64,000 nt of DNA. It comes from Schoenoplectus triqueter. Lineage: Eukaryota > Streptophyta > Magnoliopsida > Poales > Cyperaceae. How positions within the stretch are numbered: the first letter of the stretch is position 1; every line of letters begins with the position of its first letter. Location: positions 62,001 through 126,000 of the forward strand of contig CAXKVV010000058.1 of the NCBI GenBank assembly GCA_964058805.1, written 5' to 3'. The notes beneath the pieces are model-generated. The model did not search any database. It was given only the letters and a program-made list of their open reading frames with translations, and was not told the DNA's origin. Made by a program: the position numbers and the translations under genes. Positions 10,229-23,329 of the stretch are shown piece after piece.

Positions 10229-12915
10229 TTCTTCAGGTATACTTGTTATTGAAATTAACCTTGCTACTTCTATTTCTGACTGGGTGTTGGACACCGATTC
10301 ATGTGCTCATATTTGTTCAAATGTGCATGCACTAAAGAATAAGAGGTTGCTTGGGAAGGGTGAGATACAGTTCCGGATTGGTAATGGAGCAAGTGTTGTT
10401 GTTGTTGATGTAGAAGATTTAGATTTGCACTTACCTAGTAGACTTATTTTAGAGCTTAGTAGTGTTTACTTTGTTCCTTCTATTTCTAGAAATATTATCT
10501 ATGTTTCATGTATGGACATGGATGGTTTTACATTTTCTATTAAAGATCGATGCTTTTCTTTTTATAGAGATTATATTTTTTAAGTGTTTAATATTAATAA
10601 CAAGGGACTTAAATCTTCTCATTAGAGTGAGACTCTCATATAACATCATCGTCTAGGTCATATAAATAAGATGCGCATTAAGAAATTATAAGAGGTTGGG
10701 TTTCTTGGTTGCTTTGACTTAGAGTCTATAGCAACATGTGAGTCGTGTTTATCGTGTAAGATGACTAAAGCATCTTTTATCAAAATAAAGGTGAGAGGTC
10801 AAAGGACTTATTGGGACTCATGCATAGTGATGTATGTGGTCCTATGAGTATAAGTGTAGAGATACTCGGGAAGAAGATTAAAGTATTTAGAACAGATTGA
10901 GGTGGAAAATACTTAAGCAATGAATTTAGGGGGTACCTAAAGGCACATGGAATAGTTTCACAACTCACTCCTCCAGGGATGTCTCAATGGAATGGTGTAT
11001 CTGAGAGAAGAAATAGGACATTGTTGGACATGGTTCGTTTGAACAAGGCTGAGTTATCACGCTCTTTCTAGGGATTTTTACTTAAAACTATTGCATTTAT
11101 GTTGAATCGCATGTCATCTAAGTTCGTATAAAAGACACCATATGAGTTATGATTTGGAAGAGTTTCAAATATGTCTTTTATCAAGATTTGAGGTTATGAG
11201 CCTTATGTCAAGCGATTGATGTCTGATAAACTCAGTCCTAGATCTGATAAATACATATTTGTGGGATATCCTAAGAAAACTAAAGGGTATTACTTCTATT
11301 ACAAGTCTGAAAATAAGATAGTTGTTGTCACACATGCGGTACTCTTGGAGAAAGAGTTTCTCACAAGAGGAAGTAGTGAGAGTAATGTGCAACTAGAAGA
11401 AATTCAAGTTACACATGAGAGTGATGTCAGTGGAGACCTCATAATTTTTTTTATGGATACTGAGGCCAATGGAGGTAGGACTCTCGAACCTAGTTCTCAT
11501 GGTGATGAGAATATGATTCTAGATGTGTCTCCACAAGGTGTTGTAGAAGAAGCATCTGAGTCTCATGCATTTCGCAGATCATCAAGATCAAATCATCCAT
11601 CTTAATGATGGTTGGGACTTCATCAAGAATCGAAATGTGATGCTGAGGATCTTTTGACCTATATGAAAGTAATGGCGCGGCCCGACTACGATTGAAAATA
11701 TAAACTATGCACGACAATCTGTGATATAGTTTATGTACGACAATCAAGTTTAGAACTTGGTTGATCTCCCGAAAGGAGCTCGTCCGATTGAAAACAAATG
11801 AGTTTTCAACCAGAAGTTGGATATGGATGGTAATTTAATTACATACAAGGCACGGCTAGTTGCGTAGTGTTTCAAACAGATTTAAGGAGTTGATTATAAT
11901 AAAACTTTCTCGTCTGTGATCATGTTTAAGTCAATTCGGATCTTATTAGCAATTGCCGCTTTTTATAATTATGAAATATGACAAATGGATGTCAAAACTG
12001 TTTTTCTAAATGGAGATTTAGAAGAGGATGTGTACATGACACAGCCGATGGGTTTTGAAGATCTTAATAACGCTAGCAAAGTATGCAAACTGAAGATGTC
12101 TATTTATGGACTAAAGTAAGAATCAAGGAGTTGGAACAAACGCTTTAACAAAGAAATCAAAAGAGTTTGGCTTCGTCAAATATGATGAAGAGCCTTATGT
12201 ATATAAGTGATTCAGTGAGAGTATTATTGTATTTCTCTTTATATATGTTGATGACATATTGCTAATCGGTAATGACATTCCCACCTTGGATGAGGTTAAG
12301 TCATCGTTGAAGAAAATATTCTCAATGAAAGACTTAGGCGAGACAACTTATGTTTTGGACAACAAAATCTATAGGGATAGATCTCGAAAACTTATAGGAT
12401 TAAGTCAGGGTACATATATTGATAAGGTGTTGAAGAGGTTCAACATGCATGATTCCAAGAAAAAAAACTTAACCATGTCACATGACATTGATCTCAGCAA
12501 GAAGCATTGTCCTTTGACGAATGCTGAGTTTGAGACCATGAAGAAGATATCATATGATTCAGCAATTGGATCTATCATGTATATTATGATTTGTACTCGT
12601 CCAGACGTGTAATACGCTTTGAGTATGATACGTAGGCACCAAGCTAATTCAGGTATCGCAATTTAGACTGTAGTAAAAACTATCCTAAAGTACTTGAGAA
12701 AGACTAAGAATATATTTCATATCTATGAAGATGAGACTGAGCTCATTGTAAAGGGTTACATCAAAACTAGTTTTCAGATCAATCGTGATAATCTGAGATC
12801 ATAATCAAGATTTGCGTTCGTGCTCAATGACGGTGTTGTGAGTTAAAAGAGTTCCAAACAGGAGAATACACCAGACTCAATCACTAATGCTGAATACATA
12901 GCCGCCTCTTTAATT
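10224..12915 (+). pseudogene. pol of the older Copia element, decayed
   Basis: Continues the gag at 1-451. Protease remnant with DWVLDTDSCAHIC at 10279. Integrase remnant with GGKYLSNEF and QWNGVSERRNRTLLDMV near 10900-11030; most of the integrase N-terminal part is deleted. Connector region at 11216-11605. Reverse transcriptase pieces from about 11700, including [18 protein letters not shown] near 11985 and YVDDILLIGND near 12246, then ALGxxIYRDRS-type sequence to 12612. RNase H tail ends in ITNAEYIAAS near 12910. Many stops and frame changes. The domains resemble those of the young insert at moderate identity, so both belong to one lineage. No 3' LTR is visible; the copy breaks off about 380 bp downstream of the NDC80 stop codon. 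Confidence 0.85.
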
Positions 12916-13290
12916 TAATTAATATTAAATGAATGGTTAGACGTAAGATCAAAAACGAAAATTTTGGTTTACAAAACATCGACATGGCAATACATGCAAG
13001 CCAACACAAAATACCAATAGTTTGCAAAGTAAAAATCTCAAAAACCATTAATACTTCGCTTACAAAAAGACGTCAATCAGTAAATTGCATCTCATGTCAA
13101 AAACTTCTCTACCAAATGGGCGCATGGGGAGCTTAATATATGGTTAGTCAACATCCAACACATTTTGAAAGACACCAAACAAAGCAACAATATATACACA
13201 AAACAAAATAAGTGCCTGAAGTACGAGGTACGATTTAAAAAGTAACTAACTCCAACCAAAAGTAAAAATAAACACACCAACATTGCATTT

Positions 13291-16200
13291 CTACTCAGCC
13301 GAAGGAGAGCGAGCCCGCTTCAGGCCGGACCTGGGAACAATAGAAGTCAGGTTCCTAGATAAAGCAGCTACAAAATCAATGTGTTCTGCCAAATCTGACT
13401 TCATCTTGTCAGTCATGGACTCCATGTGTTCCTTCAGCAGTGTGACAACATCCATGAGTGCTATCAGCTCAAAAGCACAAAGTTGGGTTTCTTCTTCAGC
13501 TGCCCTGATGGCATCTCTTAATTTTGTTTCAGCACTCTATCAAAAATCAAAGGATCAGATTCATTAGTTCGAGATCAACAGCCTAGGGACTAGTATCAAA
13601 GAAAGATATCTGAGACTACCACAAACTATACATTGTAAACATTTTTATAGAGCATTACTAATCAAGCAAAGGAACACAATGACAGCCAAAAGATCTCAAA
13701 TTTCTCCAATGGAAGTACCATGCATCAGACCCGGTGAAATTTCACAAGCATCTGGTCGTTGATGTACAATGGTGTGCCCATAAAACTAAACTGTCAAATT
13801 TTCAAAATCCCCAATGCATGACAAATCAATTTTAAAGCTGCACATTAATAGACGACCTAAACTATAAAGAACACATCTACAATTTTATCTTTCTCGATTT
13901 TCATAAATGTTTTGTCACTTGTTGCTGTTATCTTTCTGTAGTAACTATTTCATCAATCAGAGGATTCAACTTTGTGCATTTGATTCAGATAGTACAATCA
14001 CAAAAAGAAAAATCATGACAATATGAAAAACTAGAGAAGATATCTTACATGGAGTTGGTTTGATTAAAAGAGGGAAAAAGATAGTATATTTCTGGGTCAT
14101 TGAAAACTTTTCATTTCAGGCTAGTTCCACCATACAACTACCATAAATTTAAATTATTATTACCTTCAGAAATTCTTGAGCCTCATTTGCTACGGAACTT
14201 AACTGATTCTCTTTCTCTGCCAAATCATCTTTCAATTTATTTGTTTCAGCTGCACATGTGGCTCTATGTTTCTCCACATCATCTTTAATGAACCTCAAGC
14301 GATCTTCAAGCTACATAAAATAGAAAACAAACATCAAACAAACACTGATGACATCATTTTGCAAATAATTCTTGGCATTCCTTGCATGTACGTTAGGGGT
14401 GTCAATGGGTCGGGTTGGGTCACATTCTTTTATTATTTTTCTTGACTCGACCCGAACCCGACCCGATTAAATTCGGGTAAAAAAATCTTGATCCATACCC
14501 GACCCGACCCATGTAAAATAATAAAATATTTACTAATTATTTTTATATAATTTTAAGCAATTAAATATTAATTAATTTATAATTAATCTTAAATAGTGTA
14601 TAATTAGTGTATATCTTTAATTAGTACTAAATCACAAAATTACTTTAAAAACATAATTAATCGGATCGGGTTCGGGTCAGATTAACCCGTCGGATCGGGT
14701 CAATAATTGACACACCTAATGTACGTCCTACTCAACAAATTTCAAAGTTATTAAAGAACAAAAGTCAAGCATTCATTTTGTTGCATTAAAGAGAAAAATA
14801 GATTTCCTATAAAAAATAAAGTTCTATTGTCCTACAAATACAACACAACATTTTTCCCTAAATAACTTGAAATGACGAACTACATATGTATTTCACATCA
14901 ACAACCACAATGAACCTAAAATTTATGGTTTACATTTGGCATCTATTTATAAATGGACTAAAATTGACGAAAGCATTCAGTTTTTCTATGGCATTATTCA
15001 ACTGAACTGGTATTTTGAAAAGGACTTCATCAATACTTCAGTGGTTACAATTTTATCTACTCGCAACAACATGAAATATACAGAACCAGATGCAAAGAAT
15101 AGAATAAGTGGGTGCTATTTGCATAATAGTAGAAGGTTCAGTGATTTTATCTAAGAAGCCAGTCACACTAGATTTCAAGATTTGCCCGCATTATGCTAGT
15201 TACTGCCCCTATTACCAAAAAACCATTACATGAACATTATAAAATGAAAAATGACCTCGTCCAATCTGTCTTGAAGAGTGGTAAGGAGCTTCTTCTTCTC
15301 TTCAGGAACCTTGCATTTATCTTGCAATTGCTCTTGCAATGCTATTGACTCCTCCAGCTTTGAAACTGATGATTTCTTCATTTCTTCTTCAAGATTTTTT
15401 AGTGCAGGCTTAAGAGTAGTTTTGTAATCCACACCAATCACCTCAGCTGGTGTTGATCCTTTTACATTTAGCATGTACTGAAAATCTATTTCAAGCTTTA
15501 GCCTGAAGAATTGAATAAATTAGAAAAATCAGAAGTGAGAACAAAGATTTAGATCTTATGCAAAATGAAAATTATACTAGAATACAAATCAGATAAGCAT
15601 AACTAAAGCTCACTGAAACTATACCGTGGAATTGAAGGAATGCCTTCAATTATGTCTAGAAGGCATTACAATTAGCCAACATATTTGAAAGTAGCTTAAT
15701 TAAAAAGCAATAATTTATCTGAAACTACCTAACTTTGTGCTGTGGATAGGATTGCATGCACATCCTAATATTAGCTTAAATGGGAAAACTTATGCTAACA
15801 TGCACATATTAAAGCATTAAAAATTAATTACCATAAAATTTGATAGCTCAAGGATTTAACTGTTTACAAAGGCTAGACAAGTAGGCCAACATAAATCAAG
15901 GTAACAAAATGCAGAACCCGAACTCAGAAACAGTTTTTTTTTTAAAAGTGAGTTATTATCAGAATAATTCTATTCTTCCGCTTCCGGTGTTGGTTATCGG
16001 TGGCAATTCTACAATTAGCATGCAAAGTAAATATTGTTCTAATCCAAGAAAAAAATATAAACTCACTTTCTAATAGCCAGATTGCACTGTTCAAGAACAA
16101 CCTCCATCTCATCCAATTTCTGAGCAATTCCTGCTTCAGCCTCCCACACCTTTTCCTCAGCCATACTCTTGGCATTCTTTGCTTCTTCAATATCCCTATC

Positions 16201-17172
16201 CAACGCTTGTATCTCCCGCCTCATCCTCTCCATATCCCTCACGCTCACCCCTTGCATGCCTATCTTCTTCTCTAGCTCATTCTTCTCCTCTGACAGACGT
16301 TTGTGTTCCTCATTCTTTGCTTCCAATTCCTTCTCCAGTCCATTACGTGTTTCCTCCATGTCACAAAGCCGTTCAGTCCAGCTCTCCACCACAGCCTCAA
16401 ATTTCTTCTTATCCTCCATTAACAGCCCTCTCTTTTTCTCCAACTCCTCTCTTAAGGAAGGCCCACTGATTACAGCTGCGAGCTTTTCCTCAAGATCTGC
16501 AATCTCCTTCTCCATTCCCTCCGCCTGCTCAGCCGAGACAGCCGTGTGGGCCTTCATCTTGGAAGAGTATTCCTCATCAAGCTCCTCTGCAGCAGAATCC
16601 TCCCCGGAAAGAAATAGACAGTAACTCTGTGTGAGGTATGGTTGTAAATCATTTGAGGAGGAATTGAAGGGTTCACTTTGTGAGAGGTGATCGTTCACGC
16701 TGGCAAACTGTGCAAGCCAATAGAGCACGGCAAGAATGGTTGGCCAGGTGTGAGGAGTGCCAGGTGCCTTGAGAGCAGATTTGTTGATCTTAATAGGACA
16801 ATTGAGGAGTTGGAGAAAGGAGAGAAGGTCCTCCTCGAAGGCCTTGTCGGAAACAGGATAGTCGAGGCGCAAGAGGAGGAACTTAAAGGCGGAGAGAATG
16901 TCACGGCCGGAGGGGAAAGGAGCGCGGAGGGAGAAAGGGGCCTTGAGATCGGAGAGGTAAGAGTTTAGGTAGGAGAGAGTGGACACCTGAGAGTTGCGGT
17001 CGGCGAGGATGGAGGAGGAAACGGAGATGCGCGTGCCAGTGGAGGAGGGGAGGCTGCTGACGCTGGTCGCGTCGGAGTCGCGGCGGGCAAGGTCGAAGGC
17101 GCGCGAGAGGTTCATCGACGGGACGCCGGAGCCGGAGGGAGGCTTAGGAAGGCGCCGCGCTCCTGGCCGCAT
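13291..17172 (-). CDS. NDC80: Kinetochore protein NDC80 (HEC1) homologue, 4 exons
   Basis: Exons, in gene order: 17172-16067, 15502-15256, 14310-14164, 13536-13291, giving 581 residues, close to the usual plant NDC80 length. All junctions are GT-AG and keep frame. The N-terminus starts MRPGARRLPKP and has a Ser-rich basic tail. A calponin-homology-like region spans about residues 85-160 (GRDILSAFKFLL, HTWPTILAVLYWLAQF). From about residue 205 to the end it is coiled coil rich in Glu/Lys/Leu heptads. The family is the microtubule-binding arm of the NDC80 complex (with NUF2, SPC24, SPC25), attaching kinetochores to spindle microtubules. The C-terminus ends GLKRARSPSAE, with a basic, proline-directed motif. 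The start codon is the first Met of the conserved N-terminus. Looks intact. The decayed Copia lies directly downstream. Confidence 0.93.
14394..14718. mobile_element. hAT-type MITE in NDC80 intron 2
   Basis: 325 bp flanked by the 8-bp direct repeat ATGTACGT (14386-14393 and 14719-14726). Terminal inverted repeats are TAGGGGTGTCAAT and, at the other end, TAGGTGTGTCAAT. The ends are GGGTCGGGT-rich and the middle is AT-rich, with no coding capacity. An 8-bp duplication and TAGGGGTGTCAA-type ends are typical of plant hAT MITEs. It lies inside the 945-bp intron, away from splice sites. Confidence 0.9.
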
Positions 17173-17241
17173 TTTGTTCTCCGGATTAGCTAGGGTTTGA
17201 GTTTTCCGACTGGGGACTGGGGACTGGACTGTGGGTTTAAT

Positions 17242-17249
17242 TTTCCCGC
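17242..17249. promoter_or_regulatory. E2F-type site upstream of NDC80
   Basis: TTTCCCGC (GCGGGAAA on the gene strand) fits the E2F/DP consensus TTTSSCGC and lies 70 bp upstream of the start codon. NDC80 is a proliferation gene, so cell-cycle control is plausible; binding itself is inference. Confidence 0.5.
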
Positions 17250-17289
17250 TCGGGAGATTTTGAGTACTGAGAAAGTCAAGTGAGACGTC

Positions 17290-18680
17290 AGAAGTCGGAA
17301 TTATTATGATTAGTTTAATATTTTTTTCCGGGCTTCTGGCAGATGTAATTGTGACCCAAAAAATAATGATCAGGGACGGTTGGAAGTATTACGGGCCCGG
17401 GTATGTTCTCACTTCTCCGGGCCTGATGTAATTGTGACCCAAAAAATAATGATCGTTCGAGAAATAAAGATATATACACAATAGTACAAAAAAGGATCTA
17501 ATTACAATTTTTTTAGTGTTTATGGTGTCTATTTATTTATTTATGTATAAATTTAAAAATGTGAACTGTTAGATGTATTTTATATCATCTCAATTGTATG
17601 TATATAAAAAATAAAAAAAATTAACTTTATTTGAATAGTCATCAAGTAATGTGTCTAAATTGTAAAATTTGGTCCGTTGATTTTATTAACGCTTGATGCC
17701 TATATAAATAATATCGAAATGATATAATTTTTTGTATACATATATAAGATGATATTTACAAAATATTCCTTCAATTAGTTTTGTTATTTAAGAATTTAAA
17801 TAATAGTTATTTGATATTTAATTTTAATGGCACCGATGTGGCACCAAAATGGCGGTAATTGAATCCCTTCTCATAGTATAAAAGTACAAATAGTGCATTA
17901 ATAACATATAAATATAACATGATTGGTTAATCTGAACTTAATTGTTTAATTTATAATATAAGATTCTATCCGATAATCCATAGTAAAATTAGCCGAATCA
18001 CATTAATGCCAATAGTCAAAAAATATGTAATAATTTCATATTAATTGAATTATATTCGAAAGAGTGATAATTCGAAAAACATTTTTTCATTTCTGTCAAA
18101 TATTGAGCTAATAAAAAAGCATTGAACCAACACAATTCCGAAGATGTTATGATAAGTAATATATGTTGTCAATTAGTGAATAGGATTCTCATTCTATAAA
18201 GTTTAACCTTACTTGAAAACAACAATACTCTCTCTTTATAATTCCACTATATAGCTTCAGATAAAATCTCTAGCTCCCTATTAAGTTATATTATGGGTCG
18301 CAAGCAAAACCATGTCTGAAAGTATTAGACATTCGGCTAAAACACGCTTTGTTAATGCACAATTTAGTAGCAAATAGAACTAAGCCTAATGAATTACTAA
18401 TTATTGTGGTTACTACATACATTAACTGTGCTAACAAAATGACCCTCTAATAACATCAAATTGAACTTCAGAAGTGCCACTACCTATAAAAACCCAGAAA
18501 AATACTTAATGTTTTCGTTTTTTTCAGGTATATTGAAAATTACTTCTCATTGTATATGTTTTCATTTAAAATGAACTCACCAGATTCTTAACCCGCCAGT
18601 ATAGTGCCGGGACATGTACCAGACAAAGTGTCTGTCACAGTTATCCTGGTTTCCCATTATAATCACACAGATACAAGCCA
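17290..18680. other. Intergenic, AT-rich, nothing recognised
   Basis: Upstream of NDC80. A roughly 40-bp stretch with GTGACCCAAAAAATAATGAT occurs twice (near 17351 and 17431), bracketing a short GGGCCCGGGT segment. Otherwise AT-rich sequence without reading frames, clear inverted repeats or recognisable gene remains. Confidence 0.6.
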
Positions 18681-18689
18681 AGCTTTTAT

Positions 18690-20830
18690 GTACATAAGCA
18701 TGGCAATTGAAGAACTTTGAGTATCATATGGCACATATGTAAAGAAAAGCATATAATATATCGAGTCATCACGATTCCATAAAACTTATCTTTTAATTTA
18801 TTTGAGACTTTCTTATCATATGAAATATCAGATGTTTATCTCCATTTTATCTATCTGGCTCTTATTTTATGACTAACATCTTCATTGATACTTTCATCAC
18901 TCTGCTACATCAATCTCAAATATCGAAATGTATCATTTATGGATACTATTTGTCCATCCAAACTAACATTTTCATCATTTTAGTTATTCCTACTGAACTG
19001 ACACCTCATATATTTGATTTTAGTCCTATAAAATCTAAAATCTTTTGATTCTAGGGTTTGTCTCCACAACTCTAATTTCTGATCGACTTCAATTTTGTTC
19101 TCATCAATCAGTACCACATCGTCAGCAAAAAGCATGAAACAAGAAATATATATTCTTGTATGTTATTTGTGATCTCATCTATCACTAAGATGATAATATA
19201 TGAATTCAATGTTGACCCTTAATGTAATTCTATTTTAATAGAAAATACATCGGACTCGTCATCATATATTCTAACACAAGTCACAATATTTGTGTACATA
19301 TCCTTAATAAGAGAAATGTATTTTGCTGGGACTCTTTTTTTAAGCGTTCACCACATGATATTTCATGATATTTTATCATATATTTTTTTTGTAAATCAAT
19401 AAATATCATATATAGGTCTTTCTTCTGTTTTTGATATCTCTCTATGAGCTATTTTATCAAAAAATCTCTCCATGGTGGACCTCCTAAGAATAAAATCAAA
19501 CTGATTTTTGAAGACATATATTATTTTTATTAAACGGTGCTCGATCAATGTCTCTCAAAACTTTATGATATGACTCATGAATTTAATTCATTTATAATTA
19601 GTATAACTTTGAATATCTTCTTTATTTTTGAAGATTAATACTAATATATTTCTCCTCCACTCATCAAGTATTTTATTACACCGAAAAATAATATTAAATA
19701 GTCTATTGAGCTACACTATTGCTACATCAGGTTCTAACACCTTATCTGTTTTCATCATTTTTAAAGCTTATTTCACCTCAGACTTTTGAATTCTCCGAAT
19801 AAATCACCTGTTCATGTCAGCAAATGAATCATCCAACTCAGTGGTGATTTTCTCACTCTCTTCATTGAATATTTTGTCAAAGTATTATCTCTATTTGTTC
19901 TTAATCTCATCATATTTTACCGAAAGCCTATCAGCCTTGTCCTTAATACATTTAACTTTGTTGAAATCTTTCATCTTTCTTTTTCGAAACTTAGTCATCT
20001 TGTAAATATCATTTTCATCATCTTTCGTATCTAGTTTCAGATACAACTCTGTATATGTCTGACTCCTTGCTTCACTCATAGTTTTCTTTATGTTTTTTTC
20101 TAACTTCTTTGTATTTCTAGAAGTTTTCATCACTCATGTGGTGATATAAATATTTGTAGCATTTTTTCTTCTCACGGATCGTCTTTTGTGCATTATTTAT
20201 CACCATCAAGTATCTTTAGGCTCATGTTTATTTTCTCTAGTTATTTCAAACCTTCCACCTTCCGAATGTGAGTTGACATCTCATCCCACATACTATCTGC
20301 ATCTTCACTTATGTTCTACGATCCCTCTATAATAACTTTATCCTTAAACACTTGAGAAGCGTCCAATTTGAGCTTTCATAACTTTGTTCTCATAATTTTT
20401 GTATCTCTATCTTGTCGGACGCGTACCTTAAAATGAAAATCAGCCACCAAAAACTTATATTATATGACGACACACTCGTCAAATATAATCTTATAATCCA
20501 TACAGTTTGATCTTTTCTCCCATCTAATAAGGATAAAATCGATCTGTCTCGAGTGTTAGCCACTTTTGAAAGTAATTAAATGAGATTTTTTTTCTAAATA
20601 AGATGTTTGTTACCATGAGGTCATAAGATACAACGGAGTTTAAGATTTATTCTCCCTCTTGGTTTTGTTCGCCATATCTAAAACTCTCATGTACCCTCTC
20701 AAATCCCCTTCTTGGCGTGCCAATATGACTGTTAAGATTTTCTCCAATGAAGAGTTTTTCACTACTAGGCAATCCTCTAACAATCATCCGGTGAATTTAT
20801 GATAGAAACGGATGGAGAGGCAGATGGTAT
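18690..20830 (-). pseudogene. LINE (non-LTR retrotransposon) relic
   Basis: Read on the minus strand from 20830 downwards, fragments follow the order of a plant LINE ORF2. Endonuclease C-terminal pieces (FIGENLNSHIGTPRRGFERVH near 20700, SRQIDFILIR near 20530) come first. Next is a Lys/Arg-rich connector at about 19891-20133, then reverse transcriptase start (FIRRIQKSEVK..ALKMMKT near 19780) and the FADD box ([13 protein letters not shown] near 19110). Last is the downstream [14 protein letters not shown] segment near 19060. Multiple stops and frame changes throughout; the RT palm between 19150 and 19600 is largely eroded. No poly(A) tail or duplication was found, so ends are approximate. Confidence 0.8.
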
Positions 20831-23300
20831 TCTAGGAAATGATCTATGTTATATGAACCCCAACTTTTAGATGATATTTCTAAACCCTTTTTATTTTATT
20901 TTTTCTATTTTTTAAAAATTTTCTAACATTTATATTGGTTTTTTTTCAATATACATTACTAACAAAAAAAGAAGTTAGAACTCTGTCTATGTTACATAGC
21001 CGGTCTCAAGCCTGGAATAAAGGAGGAGGGTAACTTTATTTCTAACTCATTTATTTAAATTTTTTATAATTTTTAAATTTTTCTCAATTTATTTCAAGTT
21101 ATATCATTTTATTCGAATTCTTTAAGATTTTATTTAAATTTTTACTTATTTTTTTATTCATAAAAAATATAAATGATTATATATTTTTATATTTTTAATA
21201 ATTATTTTCGGATTTTTATAATTTTTGAGAATTTATTTGAAATTTTTTGATTATTTTTGAATTTTAAAAAAAATGATAAAACATTAATATAATTTTTTTT
21301 TGTTAAGAATATAAATAATTTGTATTTTAAATATTTTTAATAATTATTTTTGAATTTTTCAGAATATTTGAGAATTTATTTGAATTTTATTGGGTTGTTT
21401 TTGAATTTTAGAAACAAAAAAACTACCGACCCATCTCGTTCCTGACCCGCCCCACCCTTGAATCTGACCTGCCTCGTTCCATCCCGCCGACCCGACGGGT
21501 CGCGGTCAAACCCCCCAAAATGAACCCGTCTTAACCAGTCCCGTGAAAATCCGTTAACCCGTTCTGTCAAAACCCGCCGACCCGTACAAATCCATCCCAT
21601 CCCGATCCGACCCGCCTCATTTTTTAATACACTACTCCCGCTACATCATCTACAAGAAGATCTTCGTATAAACAATAAATGCAAAAAGTAAGAAAAAAAA
21701 ATGCATCCATTGTATTCTTTTCTCCGGAAGATATTTCCTCGGTTTCTCTTGATCGAAAGTTATAAGGAAAAAAAATCTGAATCGCTCATCACAACAGGGT
21801 ATCAGAACAGGATATATAATTATATCTCGATTTCACAACAATAATCAGAGTCAGCGAGCCAACAATCCACCTTACCATCAGTGAGGAGATGAGAGTTATA
21901 GAAATTATTTCTTCAACTCAAGAGGCAAGAGCAAATTGATACAGACAACCAGGAAATTATGTCAGATCGATAAATTATAATAGAGCAGCAAAACAAGCCT
22001 CTACTAGTATCAATTTACCAGTAATAAGTATTAGACAACAAAAACCTCAAAAGCAATATAAACGAACCATCTCCAGCACTTGCAACCAGCAAAACCAAGC
22101 AAATCAAAATCTGTATCCAATACTGATAAAAATACCAATAAATAAAAATCAGACAAAAATCAAAACTCACAACCAAGCTTAAACCTACCATAAAAAAAGA
22201 AGGGAAAGCCGGCATCAAAGAACAACAATCTCAAAAAAAAAAATCAACAAAATCTGAAAATATCACAACCAATTGAAAAACTCACCTCTGTTATGCTAAT
22301 TGGCTAGAACTATCACTTGTGGGCAAGACAAACTAACTTTGGGCTAATTGGTCGTGATAAGCTTGAATTAGTCAATGGTGAGAGTCCACCGCCAATTCAA
22401 AAAAAAAATCAGGAGAGCCAACAGAAGAGGAGAAAAAAACTATCAAAGAATGGCAAAGAGATGATAATAAGGTGTGCAGCTGGTTAATTGCTAATATGAA
22501 ACCAAACATATCAGTGGTCATGTCATATAAGAACTCGCCACAAAGCAATGTAGGAGAAAACCGAGAGTCTCTTCAACAAGAAGAGAAATTATACACACAT
22601 TTATCAGTTATAGTAAGAGATTCAACATGTCAAACAATCTGGTGAATCAATCATCGAGATTTATAACAAACTTCAGAAGAAAAAAAGAGGAGATTAAAAT
22701 GTACTGACCTCCAACCTCAGATTCAAAAGAAATCCAACTCAGAGAACAATAAGATGACATCTTTCAGTTCTTAGCAATACTTCATACAAGCTAGGAACCT
22801 GCTAGATCTCAAATGCTCCTTATGGCCGATCTCCCCTATGTTAATGAAGTAGTGGCCATGGCTGAACGAGAGGAGACCCGACGAGTGATAATGGGCTAGC
22901 AGTCGACTGAGAACCCATAAGCCAAATTGTTTGCCGAACTTTCTAGAAACCCTAGCTCGAGGCCAGAGACAAAAGGAGACCAAAATTTGGTGTGCGATTA
23001 TTGCAAGTTCAGATGCCACTGTAAAGATGAGTGTTAGTTTCTTCACCCTCACCTCCGCCTAGAGGGATCAAGGTGAAAAGATGGCTGACAGAGGGAGCGA
23101 CAAGGGATATATCACCCACAAGTAAAGAAAAGACTCTCAGTTGAAAAAGAAGGCGAAGGGACTGAGTCCAACTGACCTGAGTTCAACTCGATTGTTAAAA
23201 CTGATCGCTCAATCTCCCCATATCAGATGCAACACCTGGTGGAGTAGTTTTCCATGCAGCTAACTCAAAATAAAAGCAAAATAAAGATCAATGATATACT
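20831..23300. other. Gene-free region with repeat debris
   Basis: 20850-21420 is very AT-rich with TTTTGAATTTTT-like low complexity; near 20999 a CCTGGAATAAAGGAGGAGGG motif resembles sequence often seen in plant LINE leaders. 21420-21620 is a GACCCG/CCCGCC-rich block of the kind found at hAT MITE ends. 21711-21761 resembles the leader of the upstream GAD first exon at 27771-27842 and is followed by GGTATCAGAAC (21798), close to a Copia primer binding site, suggesting an LTR end. 21850-23300 holds only short frames; a 93-residue frame on the minus strand (22771-23052) has no recognisable domain. Confidence 0.45.
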
Positions 23301-23329
23301 TCTAAACTTTTTTCATTTCTCAAATAACA

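Noticed and set aside
16169..16624. 151-codon Ser-rich frame on the plus strand
   Set aside because: It is antisense to the coiled-coil exon of NDC80; Ser-rich antisense frames are expected from Glu/Lys-rich coding DNA.
22771..23052. 93-codon frame on the minus strand
   Set aside because: No recognisable domain, no splice context and no neighbouring exons; length is within chance.
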